From Sepiola atlantica (taxonomy: Eukaryota > Mollusca > Cephalopoda > Sepiida > Sepiolidae): a DNA stretch of 64,000 nt. Made by a program: the position numbers and the translations under genes. Under the pieces are notes generated by a model. It had not been told where the DNA came from, searched no databases, and saw nothing but the letters and a program-made list of their open reading frames with translations. This document shows positions 13,961 through 26,289 of this stretch, piece by piece (positions within the stretch are counted from its first letter, which is position 1; the number at the start of each line of letters is the position of its first letter). Where the stretch lies: NCBI GenBank assembly GCA_963556195.1, contig OY744519.1, positions 37,399,301 to 37,463,300 of the forward strand, written 5' to 3'.

Positions 13961-15335
13961 ATACATTAAAACAAAAATCAGTGTCATTATACGGGGAGTA
14001 GGAAGGGCGAAGATGGGGTTAAAATGAAGGATGTATGAAAGGCCATATCGAGAAAGAGAAATATTGGGATATATAGAGGTAGAGAAAAAGAGAGAGTAGT
14101 TTTAAAATAAGTATGTGCAACATAGTTATTTTTTATTTTGTTTCTGGTACGGGACAACGCCAGGTTTCCATGTAACTGTTTAATAGTATCATAATTCATC
14201 AATCCATTTTTACCTATACCTTACACGCCATGTATCGCATGTAACTATCCATACCGACGACGTATCAGTGGAAGGGTACGATAGCAGAGCTGTCAACATA
14301 CGCTTGTTTATTTAAAGTCACCTACAATCAATAAATATTCTATTTACATGAAATTAAGACCAGTTATTTATTTGCTAGTGTATACATCAGATAATGCAAG
14401 TTTATTTTTGCTCATACAAAACCGGTGTGAAATATTTTAGCGTGATTTCCATACGCGTATCGGACATCATGCACAAGTGCGCACGTGATAATCATATCTT
14501 CAATTATTTTAATTAAATATCATCCATTAGTTTGTTGATTTCGCTGACGCAGTAACATATCCTAACTAATAACCAGCTGTCTGCATGGATTACATTGTGG
14601 AGGGCATTATGTCGCATGAGAGTAAATTAATTAGTATGACTTTTGACAAGTGTCGAGCTTAGTGCAATTTAGAGTGACACACCTTTTGGCAAATGGATCT
14701 GTTTCCTCGAGTTAATAATCAGATAGAATGACCCAAAGGTAAAATCAGGAGGTAAGAGATTAAATAACAAAGGGGCGTCACAGAAGATGACGATCATGTT
14801 ACTTTTTGTCGTTAACAAAGAAACAAGTGTTCCGGGTCAGTTCTGCGTGGAGGCGAAGATAGACGAAGATAGGCAATACGAATAGGAAAATGCTAAAATA
14901 ACCGTATAAATGTCTGTATGTCGCGTTTCCTGATTTATCCTCTAATGATGTAAGTTATGTACACAACATTACACTAGTGTATAAAATAGACAGTTAGTAA
15001 AGAGAAATTTCCACATAAACAACGGAGAGGTCTGGAGACGAAAGTGGGGAAATCGGACGAAAAACAGGTTTTAAGAACATTATTAGTTTTAACTTTTAAA
15101 GTGTAACACATGCATGCACTTTTAGTTTTTCCCAAATGAGGATACTTCTGTTAGTTAAAACAACGGCAAATTCTTACATTGATCAGCATGCAATCAATTC
15201 GAAGCAAAGTTAAAAGTCTGAAGAAAATGTTCAACCATATAATCATAACGTGGCTGAAAAATAAAAGAGGAAAAGTAAATGGTAGATACAGTTAGTTGTT
15301 AACCCATATTGCTAAAAGTATTGTAAGCCCATAAC
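13961..15335. other. AT-rich sequence without recognised features
   Basis: There is a GA-rich patch near 14040-14100 and otherwise no recognisable gene, RNA or repeat. Confidence 0.45.
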
Positions 15336-15338
15336 TTA

Positions 15339-15430
<92 letters not shown>

Positions 15431-15434
15431 TTCA

Positions 15435-15473
<39 letters not shown>

Positions 15474-15475
15474 GA
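15336..15475. repeat. (ATT)n microsatellite
   Basis: A trinucleotide tract of TTA units runs almost unbroken, with one short interruption near 15430-15440. Confidence 0.97.
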
Positions 15476-16850
15476 TTTTTTTTAAAATTTCAAATCTATT
15501 TTCTATATAAAATATATATTTTTAGTGTTACACCGGCCGTTCTTACACAGGAGAAACAACACCGGCTGTCACTATAAATAGTGCGAGTCACCAGAGACAC
15601 AGAGAAGACATAGCACAGTCTTGTAACTGTCTAGCCAAGTGCTAGTCACTTTCTTACTTTGTTAATACACTTGTTAAACCAACCCTCGACTTGACTTCCT
15701 TTATTTATTATTTACTGTTGGACAACTTCACAACATTTAGTTAATAAAGACTCAAATGCAAATGATAAACATATTATATTTGTAAAGAACTAATCGAATT
15801 TGTTTAATATATAGTATTATTAATTTTAATTAACTCTCTTGCACTTTCATTATCATTTTATTATTTTGGTACGTGTTTCTACAATATTTCTTCTGATTTT
15901 TGATTATTAATGTTACACAACGAACACCTTTATTTGAATGGAAAATTACAGTTACACCTGAGGGTTAGAGATGTCATCACTAAATGCGAAGTCAGCAAAA
16001 TAACATGACATCGTGGTAGAGAGACTTCTCCTTCAAGGCGAAACGTCAAGTAAAGGCGACGTGTAGAAAGTTCCGTTTTCAAAAAAAGGGCGCACAATAT
16101 AGCTTGGTGTAAGGACACAATCAATCAATCTGTCTGTCTTGCTTTATCTCTCTTTTTATTTTCACGCCTAGATTTCGTTTGGGATTACGGCATCATACAC
16201 GTGACAATTATAATAAAAATATTAAAAAATACCAAATCGACTTTTAATGTCAATAACAGAGCACGGGGGAATTCTCCAGTCCAAGACCACGTGTTTCTCC
16301 CCTGGTGTTCTTTATGACTGTTACTCTTCTGATAAATAAACCTTTTTAAAAAAACTAAACACTTGGCTTCAAAGTAAGTGTAACGACTAACAGTCACACA
16401 CCTGAGTTCTCGACGACTACAAAGGGTGTATAACATGCCATACACGCTACGAACCACTGAAACCGTTACATTAAGAAGTGTTAATCATCATACTTGAAAC
16501 ATTTCACTAATTCCTAAAATGTATATCTCTCAAAAATGTGTTTTATTCATATTTTAAGCGATAGTTTGTTATATTATTTAAAGCTTCCACTTCATAAAAT
16601 TAATGATTTACTAGTTGAATGAGATATCGAGAACAGATTGAAGAAATGCCTATGCCCGTGTTAATATAATTATTAATCTCATGCAAAACACCTATTTTAT
16701 AAACAGCAGCCATTTTTCAAAATACAAAGAGTAATACCCGTGACCCACATCCAGCTGTCTGATCTAGATGAAATTTTGCATTTGTAATTATTTATATATG
16801 TATGAGTTAAGTTGCGCATGAACAGCTCTGAACAAATTGTGGTTTATGAT

Positions 16851-18018
16851 TTACAGGGTGTTTGAACTGAGGCAGGTGTGAAATAGATCCAATTGAGTGT
16901 CGCGCAGTGATCCGGTGTGTGTATTTAAAAGGACGCACACCAAAGGAGACTTTTCATGAAATGAAAAAAAAACATATGGTGATGATGCCCAATCATATGA
17001 CCTTGCAAAACGCTGGCATCGTGAATACAAGAATGGCCAGGAGTCTGTGTAAACATATCCCACACTTTATCGTCCTTCTTCTGCCATTGATGAGGCATAT
17101 GTTCGTCAAGTTGAGACTGCCATTTTGGAAGATTGACACATTACTATTCGCCAAATAGCCGAAGAAGTCAAGATTAGTACAGGGTATTTAAAAACTATCA
17201 TACATGCCCATTTGCATATGCATAAGATGTCTGTCAGATGATTTCCCAGATTGCTCACACCTTTTCAGAAGCATGAACTCGTCGAGTGTACGTAGACACA
17301 TTTGGAGATGTGCCAAGAAGATGAGTCAAAGTTTGTCAAAGACCGATTGCACAGGATTAAACTTGGGTGCATCCCTATAGTCCAGAGACCAAAGCCCAGT
17401 CAATGCAGTGGAAGCACTTGGACCCACAACTTCCAAAGAAGGCAAAAGTGCAGCCCTCCGCTGGCACAGTAAGGTCATGCGCACAGTCTTTTAGGGGCCA
17501 GGACAGAGTAGTCATGACATATTTCCTGGCAAAGGAAACAACAATTACATGAGCCTATTACGCTTCACTTTTGATGAAATTAAGAGAAGCTATCAAAATC
17601 AAGAGGCGGGGCATGATCAGCAAATATATCCTCCTCCTGCATGACAACACCCCGGTCCACAACTCGCATGTCGCCAGATCAGAAGCACGGGCGTGTGGCT
17701 ATGTAATCATCCAAAATCACCCTTACTCTTCTGTCTTTGCACCCTCTGACTTTCATTTTTTCCAAGCCATGAAGTTCTTTTTGAAAGATAAGCGTTTCCC
17801 AGATTATGCAGCCTTGATTTCTGAAGTTTAGAAGTGGGTAGCGGACCAACCTGAGGTGTTCTACAAAAACGGTGTTCAGAGATAAATGAAACGATCGGAG
17901 AAATGAATAACTCTGAGTGGTCTCTATGTAGAGAAACACTAATAAGTGTGCCAAGTTTCATTAATCTTCTGCTATGGGAAATGGGTCAGAAGCATTACTT
18001 ATTGAACGCCCTACGTAA
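16851..18018 (+). mobile_element. mariner-type DNA transposon, inactivated
   Basis: The segment spans a degenerate terminal inverted repeat pair. It begins with a TTTACAGGGTGTTTGAACT-like end at about 16850-16869. It ends with a TTGAACGCCCTACGTAAA-like end at about 18000-18018, the approximate reverse complement. The length of about 1.17 kb is close to the usual 1.3 kb of mariners, and the interior encodes a broken transposase. Mariners insert at TA dinucleotides. TA target duplications cannot be proven here because the ends have drifted. Confidence 0.85.
16907..17942 (+). pseudogene. mariner transposase pseudogene (DD34D family)
   Basis: Transposase of the IS630/Tc1/mariner superfamily cuts and pastes the element. 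The N-terminal part shows YLKGRTPKE, then after a shift in an A-run GDDAQSYDLAKRWHREYKNG. An HTH segment follows, with ITIRQIAEEVKISTG. In the catalytic domain the first Asp is GAT at 17355-17357, followed directly by TAA at 17358-17360 where the family has Glu. The second Asp is in HDN at 17643-17645. The third is in APSDFHFF at 17748-17750. Second and third Asp are separated by 34 residues, the mariner signature. The reading ends near 17942 with a SGLYVEKH-like tail. Several stops (for example 17358, 17550, 17829) and frameshifts make it non-functional. Confidence 0.93.
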
Positions 18019-18629
18019 ATATCTTGGGCAACAACATTCTGCCTGCCCCTTTCTGAGTTTGTCAAACTACTTATCCTTTAGTTAAGAAATAAAAACATCT
18101 GTAATCGAAAGAATAAAATCGGCAAACCGTATACTGCCACAGCGCCCAGTATAAATATATAGGAATTGGTATCCAGCTTATAGTCGAGACATGTATGTAT
18201 GGTTTGTGTTATTAACGTGCATTATATTAGTCAATAAGCGTATTTAATCGTGTACACGATATAGTTGGTATCTAATTAGAAATTTAAATACGACAGTTTA
18301 CTTTGTTTTATAACTTATATGGATTATATAAAAAAAATAATAGGAATGTAAATAAGTTTTTCATGGCTTACAACTACAAGTATACAATGCTCTTAATGCT
18401 TCTGAACACCGATCTGTCACTAGAGGCTTAAAAACTATAAATTTATCTGAATGAATTTCAATATTTTTTACTCTACTTACATTTCCTCCAATCAAATCAG
18501 TGCTGAGTACATCCTGCTTCGCCAACAAAAAATGTAAATATTATAAAATATAAGAATTAATAAAAAAATCAATGTGAAAAAAACACCTGGGCATCGTCAT
18601 TCTCTGTATAATAAACGCACCATAATTAA

Positions 18630-18630
18630 A

Positions 18631-18702
<72 letters not shown>

Positions 18703-19059
18703 AGCATCTTCTCTTGCAGGCAAGTATTGTTGAATATGAGAAACAAGTCATGTCTAGATATCCTTTGGTAGATCTACTCAATAGTCCAAATTAGGATATT
18801 AGTTTCTGAGGGAAATTGGCTGATGAATTTGCCATAATTTAGATTTGTCTCCAAAATAATTTCAGACCCATATGGGTCCATCTTCGGTGGAATGCGGTAT
18901 ATACCTAATTAACCTCATTCTCTTGAAGATGGCCCGAGACAAATCCAAATTCATCAGCCAATTCCACTCCGAAACAAAGATCCTAATTCGAACTATTGAA
19001 AGTATCTACCAAAGGATATCTAATAATGAGTTTCCTTTTATATTCAACACGATATGTAA

Positions 19060-19141
<82 letters not shown>
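18630..19141. repeat. (TA)n - inverted repeat - (TA)n unit
   Basis: A repeat at about 18730-18861 is followed by its inverted copy at about 18924-19052. The arms match well: both contain TTGGCTGATGAATTTG and CCTTTGGTAGAT blocks in opposite orientation. The spacer is about 60 bp. (TA)n tracts of about 70 and 80 bp abut the outer ends (18631-18699 and 19059-19141). A single related copy is at 7262-7440. No protein is encoded. Confidence 0.85.
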
Positions 19142-19145
<4 letters not shown>

Positions 19146-19347
19146 AGTTATGTAAATATATTTATGGATATCAAGCTATACAGAGGTATCTGCGTTTAAT
19201 CCCAGTATGGAATTGTCCGGCCTCTGTGTAGCTTGATTGATATAAATATATAGTCATTACTTACATATTGAGCACTGTTGAAGTATATAGTGAAAATAGA
19301 TACACACAAGATTATATCTGCTTATAACAGTTTATGTAGATACACTA

Positions 19348-19353
<6 letters not shown>

Positions 19354-19411
<58 letters not shown>

Positions 19412-19556
19412 TAAGAAACTGTGACCATTTGGGTCACACGTTTTACTCGGGTTAGATCATTTGAATCCAAAAAAAACGTGTATTAATAAAGGCAGTCAAA
19501 AGTAAAAATGAAACAACAAAATTCAAAAGTTAACTCGTTCTTCTAATTAACTAACC

Positions 19557-19617
<61 letters not shown>

Positions 19618-19640
19618 CATATGTGTGTGTGGGTGTGTGT
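19354..19640. repeat. two (TA)n tracts and a (TG)n patch
   Basis: (TA)n occupies about 19354-19408 and 19560-19612. A GT-rich patch follows to about 19660. The island between the tracts shows no recognised feature. Confidence 0.9.
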
Positions 19641-19660
19641 GTGTGGGTGTGTGTGTATGT

Positions 19661-22600
19661 GTTGCTCTGTGTCTATTATGCGCTGCAAGTAGTCTTTGTG
19701 AAAGAGTATTGGATGTTGTGATTAAACCTTTCGTTCATGATAATTTTTTTCAATTGTTTTTCTGCGTTCATTTCGTTATTAACTTTTCACTGTTAATCAA
19801 CGGATATTTTCACATGGAAATAGCTGCAGACAATGCATGAAACCACTTGATGTAAGAAGCTAAAAAATATACTTCAGGGTAAAACATTAGATACGATAAG
19901 TGTTACATAAATAGATTCCGATCAATAAGACAGCAATTTTTCTAAATTATTCAGAAACATCGCTCATCGATATTTCATCTTGTTTCTTTTAGATATATTA
20001 TTCAAGTGAGAAAACGCCGGTCAAAAAATACCAGGTTCGTTTATGTTTGTTTCGTAGTTTTCAAGTTTCGGCAGATATACACACACATATTTGTACTTTA
20101 TATATTGAAAATGCTTAGTGTAGAATGGTGTACGAAATTGCTATTGTATTTAGAGCTATGCTCGTTGGTCATACTCGTGATCGCCATGTGACCTGGGTCA
20201 ATAATGTTTTTAGGGTCGGTCATTGGCTGGAACAAAGCTTTCGCTTACTTACGGAACGACGATAATTTAATAGTTTACTACATTATTTATTTATTTCACT
20301 ATGGTTTACTTAGAGATATTACTCGCCAAGTAAAGTGCCCGTTAGATGAAACAAACGTTTGATTGAACAGGGAAATATGGACGACAGTAATTAATGTATT
20401 ACTTAATAAGGTGCTAATTTAATTATAATTCTTATACCGTAACTAACAATAGCTTTTAGCTAGACCATTAAACGGGTGTAAATAGAATAGCATGCTATAT
20501 AGTTTTCAGAAAGTATTGTTATGCAATATAATCATGCGTTTATACACTTTTTATGGGATGAATGTATATACTGTGGTGCAACAGCCTTGTTACCCCTTGC
20601 AAAATTAACAATTCAGCGTACGTTAAGTTCCTGACTCTAAAAATTATCAAAGCACATATTAGCCAAGTCATGGCGTTGCGTCATTTTACTTGCTAGACAA
20701 TACTGCTCATACAGTACTACTCGATGTCTGACAGTGTTAATGAAATTGAATAATGTGAATCGATTACAAATTCTCTTGCGCATTATCTATGTTTCTATTA
20801 GTATAATTTTTTTTTTGTTTTACCGTTCGGTAAGTAAATACTCAGAATCTATACAATGTATCTTCAGTTGTTGTGTGCTTTATTGCATTTTTGTTGGTGC
20901 ATTTTGTAAGGGGTAACCAACATTTTAGGTTACAATACATATTATGTTACCCTGCTGTATTGTTCAACTTCTAACTGACATTCAAACCCATGAATCAAAT
21001 GCTATCATTATGTTGTAAAATCCATGAGCTAATATAATTATTACATTCCCACCATGGATACAATTTGCTCTAAATGATATGTATATTAGTTCAATTAAAA
21101 TACCAATATAAGTAAAGTTAAAAACAAAACGTACACTTATTTACAACTATCCGGAACTCTATATAATTCTCCTGGTTGCTTTCTTCATCTGAAATAATAA
21201 AGGCATGTAAAGTTTCAGACTATGTAGAACAGTTACTTTCTTTTTTCTTCTCTAAAAATATATGGCATTCGCATTACATATAAAATATTCTTTAAACAAA
21301 TAAAATAATGATGCCAATATTGAAGTAAGTTGGCGGAAAAAGAAAGCATTTGTTAATATTCGGCTTGAAAACGACCATAAGTTATTAATGTGTCCCCATG
21401 TCATGAAAGCCGATTCATATAAACTCCTGATTATGTATTCTCACCGAGTTGAGTAACTGCGAAAAATTAGATAAAGTTAGTGAAGATCCTTTCGCAGTGT
21501 ACGATCAAACAATGTGAATAAAATAACACTTGCGTACATGTTATCCACATATAACATAAACTAAGTGGTGTCTGCCTAGTTATCTTAAATCGTACGTTTG
21601 CTAGTCCCACTCTGATGATTTGGATTCTTAGATTTGTGTACGAACGCTTACACCAACATATGAAATTGAATCATACGATCAGCTAGTGGGCATTCACATG
21701 TCACTTTAACCTACATAACAAAGAACGTGCGTGATGTCATACGTCTCAAAGAGAAAGCAGGCGATAAGAATGAGAGATGTAGGCGATTTCGTTGGAAGTC
21801 TTTGAGCGAATAGCACGTGTAGAGAATCACTTAAGATCGATGAGAAATTAATGGTATATTGCTCCCAGATATACATATCCTGGAATGTTATTTGACGCTA
21901 GCACAGTATAAGGCATCGTCACCATCTGAATAAAAGGGCTTTTCTTCAAATTTGCAATTTTTATTTTTATGATTAGTAGCTGTAAGACTAAAAGCGAGAA
22001 CGCATCCCATGGATGATCGTAAAGGAAATGTCCCACTCACGGTAGGAACGGAGCGAAGTAGTGTGAATTATTCTGTTTTGTATATGTTGCTTTTATTTGA
22101 TAAAAAGGTATGTTGTTAAAATAAACATGTATTTTATTTGACTGTGACTTACGAGACATAAAAAAGCAGCCAATAGCAGGGAAATTTACGTTATTTTAAT
22201 ATGCGGCATTTTCAAAGTCATGGTAATTTTAGCCAGCCATATCAATTTCCTCATTCCGATATATTTGTAGCGTAATGAAACGTATAATTACAAGAGTCGG
22301 AATATTGTAACTACTTATATTAACACGGTTGTACTCGGGAGTGGTTTCGCTATTTAAATCTATTTCGTTTTCGTAGAAAATTAGTATTACTTTTTAAGAT
22401 AAAATTTGCAAAATAATTCTTTCATCATGTTACTATTAAATTATTAATAGAACGAATTGTTAAAATCAATAACTATTATTTAAGATAAAGTATGTTTAAT
22501 CTCTATAAGGGTATAGAATATAACTTGCTGTCAAAACTGTCAATCTTTTAATACCATATAATTTGATCCTTTACGTGCTTTAACAGCTGTAAACCAATGC

Positions 22601-23570
22601 ATGTGTATTCAACAGTTAAAGCGTTTCCAATGTCGATGGGTGAGATAATAATTCATTTTTTTCAACTATATATAAACTATTTAATTACATGTCATTTACC
22701 GATAAAAATAGAAATTCCATTCTGTTGTGATTTATTTCGTAATTAAAAATAATTTAATTAGTATTTGAAAAAAGTCTGTTTTTTTTACTTAATTCCATAT
22801 CATTTTTTTAAATTTCAATAAATGCTCGATTAATAATACATAAACATAAATTACCTGTAATTCGAATAGATACAAATAACAAAGACACGTAACATTTTAT
22901 TTATATAAGAATATATATAAAGAAAGGCACAATTTACAAAATATGCCATTTATGTGTAGATAAATTACTTTTCAATCAAATATCACTCAATATAAATTAC
23001 TATTTTCCATAAGTATAGATGCTTTAATGATTATTTATTTGGAGTATTACACTCCAAACAGTCTCTAACTAATTGTACACTGTTGTGCGGTGTCGAATGT
23101 GATCGTTCTATTATTATGAATACCGACTGCTCAACAGCAGAATTAGAAATAAAGTATCCATATCGATTACAAATGGTAATTGTTACACACATACAATTTA
23201 AGAGACCCCGTTTTTAACGAACATGACTGAACTCCATTTTTAATATTACAAATAACCTGATTACGCTTTCACTCGTAGACGTTTGACGTAAAATTAAAAA
23301 GTATATGCCACTATAACAAAATCCGCCAGTTTTTATAAATAATCTGGGGCAACAACATATTCGCCGATGTAACACACATTTTGGGATGATTGTTACGCTA
23401 ACAATTTATTGTAATATCATCTGGAAACAACTATGAAAAGTCAGATAAACTACTTTGTTACAATTATCAATGCACGTATTTCGCAAGAAAGTAAGTGTTT
23501 GCTGAATTTGTTAGATGAGTATTGATAATTTGTATAATCTTCTTTATTTGGACTACTGTTCTTATCTTGA
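19661..23570. other. AT-rich sequence without recognised features
   Basis: Almost 4 kb of AT-rich unique-looking sequence. Open frames are short and lack family motifs. No RNA gene, microsatellite cluster or element was recognised. It could include intron or regulatory sequence of a gene outside the window, which cannot be judged here. Confidence 0.45.
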
Positions 23571-24059
23571 GTGTTATTCTTACAAGTTTCGGCCGATGTA
23601 ACCTCCAACCCTCTTCAGGTGCATCTTGTCGAACTGAGCAATATTTCTGTTGAACTCGGAAATCTGCATATAATATCGAACGGCACCCATTATTTAATTC
23701 ACAAGGAATACCATGTTGTCGTTGTCATCTATGAGGCACTGAGGATAAAAACTTCAACTTTCAAAAGACTGTTAACAGAACTGAATTTTTACTTTGAACT
23801 TTATCCGGTACGTCACTGCGTATTGAGAAACACTCAAGACGAGAACATTTGTCCGAATAATCCAAATTATACAAAAGTAAGTTTGCATGAAACAATATGG
23901 TACAACTTCTTTGATCCGCTTGATTCTTTTGTTGTTATTGATCAGACTATTTCGAGTAATTCCAGATTAATCTTGGCAACATCTATGATTGACCGTGTGG
24001 CTTTTGAAACGATTGGACTAGAACTTGGAAAACATCACTCCACGTCTTTATCCGCTTGA
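23571..24059 (+). other. longest non-microsatellite open frame, unrecognised
   Basis: A 162-codon open frame with no internal stop. Its first about 40 codons are simply the antisense of the hammerhead-like repeat at 23578-23625 and its flank. The remaining about 120 codons give a mixed-composition translation with no motif I recognise, no signal peptide and no clear membrane segment. The start codon shown is non-ATG (TTG-type). It may be a chance frame or the remnant of an element ORF. I would not call it a gene without expression or homology support. Confidence 0.2.
23578..23625 (-). ncRNA. hammerhead ribozyme-like core (degraded)
   Basis: On the minus strand: CTGAAGA (23612-23618), stem II region (23591-23611) and GAAA (23587-23590). 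This has the same layout and flanking sequence as 8845-8892. The outer GG/CC pairs of stem II are kept; inner pairs are partly lost. The downstream side contains an ACTTGT-like possible stem III. Stem I is not evident. It is taken as a retroelement fossil. Confidence 0.5.
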
Positions 24060-24584
24060 CCGCCGCCACCTCTCAAAGCTGATAAATCGACGCCATTTTG
24101 AAAGAAAATGGAATTCTTTATTGGGAGAAATATGCTGAAATAGATTAATACTTATGTAAGAATCCAGACAAAGTGATTGCAATTTCCGAATGCTTTTTGC
24201 AGACAAATACTTAGATAAACATTACCCGTTCACCATTTTATTAACACTGATGTCCTTCCGCTGACAGAACTTTCATGCGATTGAATATCTTGAGATAGCT
24301 TGACTTATACGGGACATTGAAAAAATGAACCAACATACTTAATATACGGCTTTGGATACGCATGTGTACTGATAAAATGTTAGTTCAACTTTGAGTTTGA
24401 CGAATCAACCGATGAATAGACATATTATCTCATAGATGTATCTGAAAATAGTATTTCAAACATAACTGTGACAGACTAATTGACCTACATATATAATAGA
24501 AGAATAGAAAATAATATATGTCAACTCCGTGTCTAAAAGTAATAATGGAATATATAAAAATCAATTAAAGCCAAAGAAAATTCT

Positions 24585-25275
24585 ATTTACACTTAATCCT
24601 AATCGGCTGAGCAAACTGCTATAATACATTTAAGCGTAATCGGCTGGCTAAATGACTGTTACACTTAAGCATGATACACTGACTAAAATGCTATGCAACA
24701 GTCAAGCATTAGCGACTGACTAAATTTCTATTTTACACTTATATGACCGACTGACTAAAATGCTATGTCACATTTAAGCATAATCGTCTTTGTAAAATAA
24801 CACTTTACACTTAAGCCTTACCGGCTTACTTAAAAACGATGTCATATTTACGCGTAACTGGCAAACAGAAATGCTATTTTCTACTAAACCATAAATAGCT
24901 AACTAAAATGGTATTTTCTCACTCCACCATGAATGACAAACTAAAATGCTATTTTCTACTTAACCATGAATCGCTAACTAAAATGATATTTTCATCTCAA
25001 CCATAAATGGCAAACTAGAATGCTATTTTCTACTTAACCATGAATGGCTAACTAAAATGGTATTTTCTCACTCCACCATGAATGACAAACAAAAATGCTA
25101 TTTTCTACTTAACCATAAATCGCTAACTAAAATGGTATTTTGATCTCAACCATAAATGGCAAACTAGAATGCTATTTTCTACTAAACCATAAATGGCTAA
25201 CTAAAATGGTATTTTCTCACTCAACCAAAAATGGCAAACTAAAATGCTATTTTCAACTGAACCATAAACGGCTTA
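24585..25275 (+). repeat. minisatellite with alternating 37- and 38-bp monomers
   Basis: The 3' part (about 24860-25275) is an orderly array. A-type monomers carry AAAATGCTATTTTCTACT. B-type monomers carry AAAATGGTATTTTCTCACT or a variant. The two alternate, giving a repeat of about 75 bp of higher order. TGCTATTTTCTACT recurs near 24868, 24947, 25021, 25096 and 25170. The 5' part (24585-24860) is the same unit, more diverged. The 70-codon open frame at 25140 is a reading of this array. Confidence 0.9.
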
Positions 25276-25869
25276 GTTTTATTTCAGATTTAAACGTATC
25301 AGATCAAAAAACACTTTTTAGACTTAAGCGATACATATCACCGCCTGAATAATCATTCAAGATAATATGCGTTCATTGATATTGCGCCTTTAGCGAGAAC
25401 AATGCTATATAAAATTAAAGCGTTAAAGACCGAATAGCCGACAAAAAACCAAAGTATCGTATCTTGATGGAATTGCATTTTACAAACGAATATACAACCT
25501 TTGATCAGCAATAAACAACGCACTCTGACATGGGTTCTTAAACAAAATGCGTAATTCTATGATTTCTAAATGAAAACGACACGGTGTTTTGAAGATCAAA
25601 TTTAATTAAGCACTGATCTATTCATGAGGTCGTTACACTTCGAATATCTTTGTTATCAAAATCAAAAACATTACATAAAAAAAACACTTATATAAAAGAA
25701 AACAAGATACACTAGAATTAATCACCGTTTTGAGAGAATCAAATAATGACAATAGCTTGTGTCTACAGAAACATTCTGACTTTGGGGTCAGACAACAAAT
25801 TAGTTTTACAAGGGTAACATTAGATAAGAATACATGGTAATATTAAACTGGTGGACGTGTATATATGAG

Positions 25870-25923
<54 letters not shown>

Positions 25924-26049
25924 AAAGAGGGTAGTGCAGTATTAGTGCAGTTCCAACGAGAGAAAAGTATATATGTAAAGGAGTAAAGCTACCAACATTT
26001 GTAGAATGTTTTTCTCAACATTTATTTATTATTTTGTTGTTTTACCATT

Positions 26050-26104
26050 TTATAATTTTATATAACGCGTTTCAAGCGGTGGTCCGCTTTCATCAGATAT
26101 GAAA
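26050..26104 (-). ncRNA. hammerhead ribozyme, type I, copy 1 of the palindrome
   Basis: Minus-strand core: CTGATGA (26090-26096), stem II AAGCGG...CCGCTT with a short loop (26074-26089), GAAA (26070-26073). The next bases read CGCGTT, so A-CGCG-U can act as a self-complementary stem III. The following ATATAAAAT pairs with the ATTTCATAT-type segment before CTGATGA to give stem I, with ATAT/ATAT next to the core. All invariant core nucleotides are present. Cleavage would fall after GTT. A stem III this short works best in dimers or tandem copies, as reported for hammerheads of Penelope-like elements. Confidence 0.8.
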
Positions 26105-26109
26105 ATCCA

Positions 26110-26164
26110 TTTCATATCTGATGAAAGCGGACCACCGCTTGAAACGCGTTATATAAAATTATAA
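26110..26164 (+). ncRNA. hammerhead ribozyme, type I, copy 2 of the palindrome
   Basis: Mirror image of the copy at 26050-26104 on the plus strand. CTGATGA is at 26118-26124, stem II at 26125-26140, GAAA at 26141-26144, then CGCGTT and ATATAAAAT. Either transcript of the palindrome would contain one hammerhead sense and one antisense copy, so the long hairpin competes with ribozyme folding. A dimer with the other strand's transcript is another possibility. Confidence 0.8.
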
Positions 26165-26236
26165 AATGGTAAAACAACAAAATAATAAATAAATGTTGAA
26201 AAAAACATTCTACAAATGTTGGTAGCTTTACTCCTT

Positions 26237-26289
<53 letters not shown>

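Larger units (their letters stand above)
25874..26285. mobile_element. palindromic hammerhead-bearing element between (TA)n tracts
   Basis: Positions 25974-26240 form a 267-bp near-perfect palindrome centred at 26107, with arms of about 131 bp and only a few mismatches. Its outer sides meet (TA)n at 25874-25906 (after a GA-rich stretch) and 26239-26285. Each arm carries a full hammerhead core in opposite orientation. A GTTCCAACGAGAGAAAAGTA-like segment outside the left arm (25950-25969) recurs inverted beside the right arm of the 50.65-51.37 kb unit. The two are therefore members of one family. No ORF is present, so it is non-autonomous. Confidence 0.85.

Noticed and set aside
16907..17158. 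83-codon plus-strand frame opening near the mariner start
   Set aside because: It begins in the transposase frame but drifts into a wrong frame after the A-run at about 16962-16970; it is part of the pseudogene, not a separate gene.
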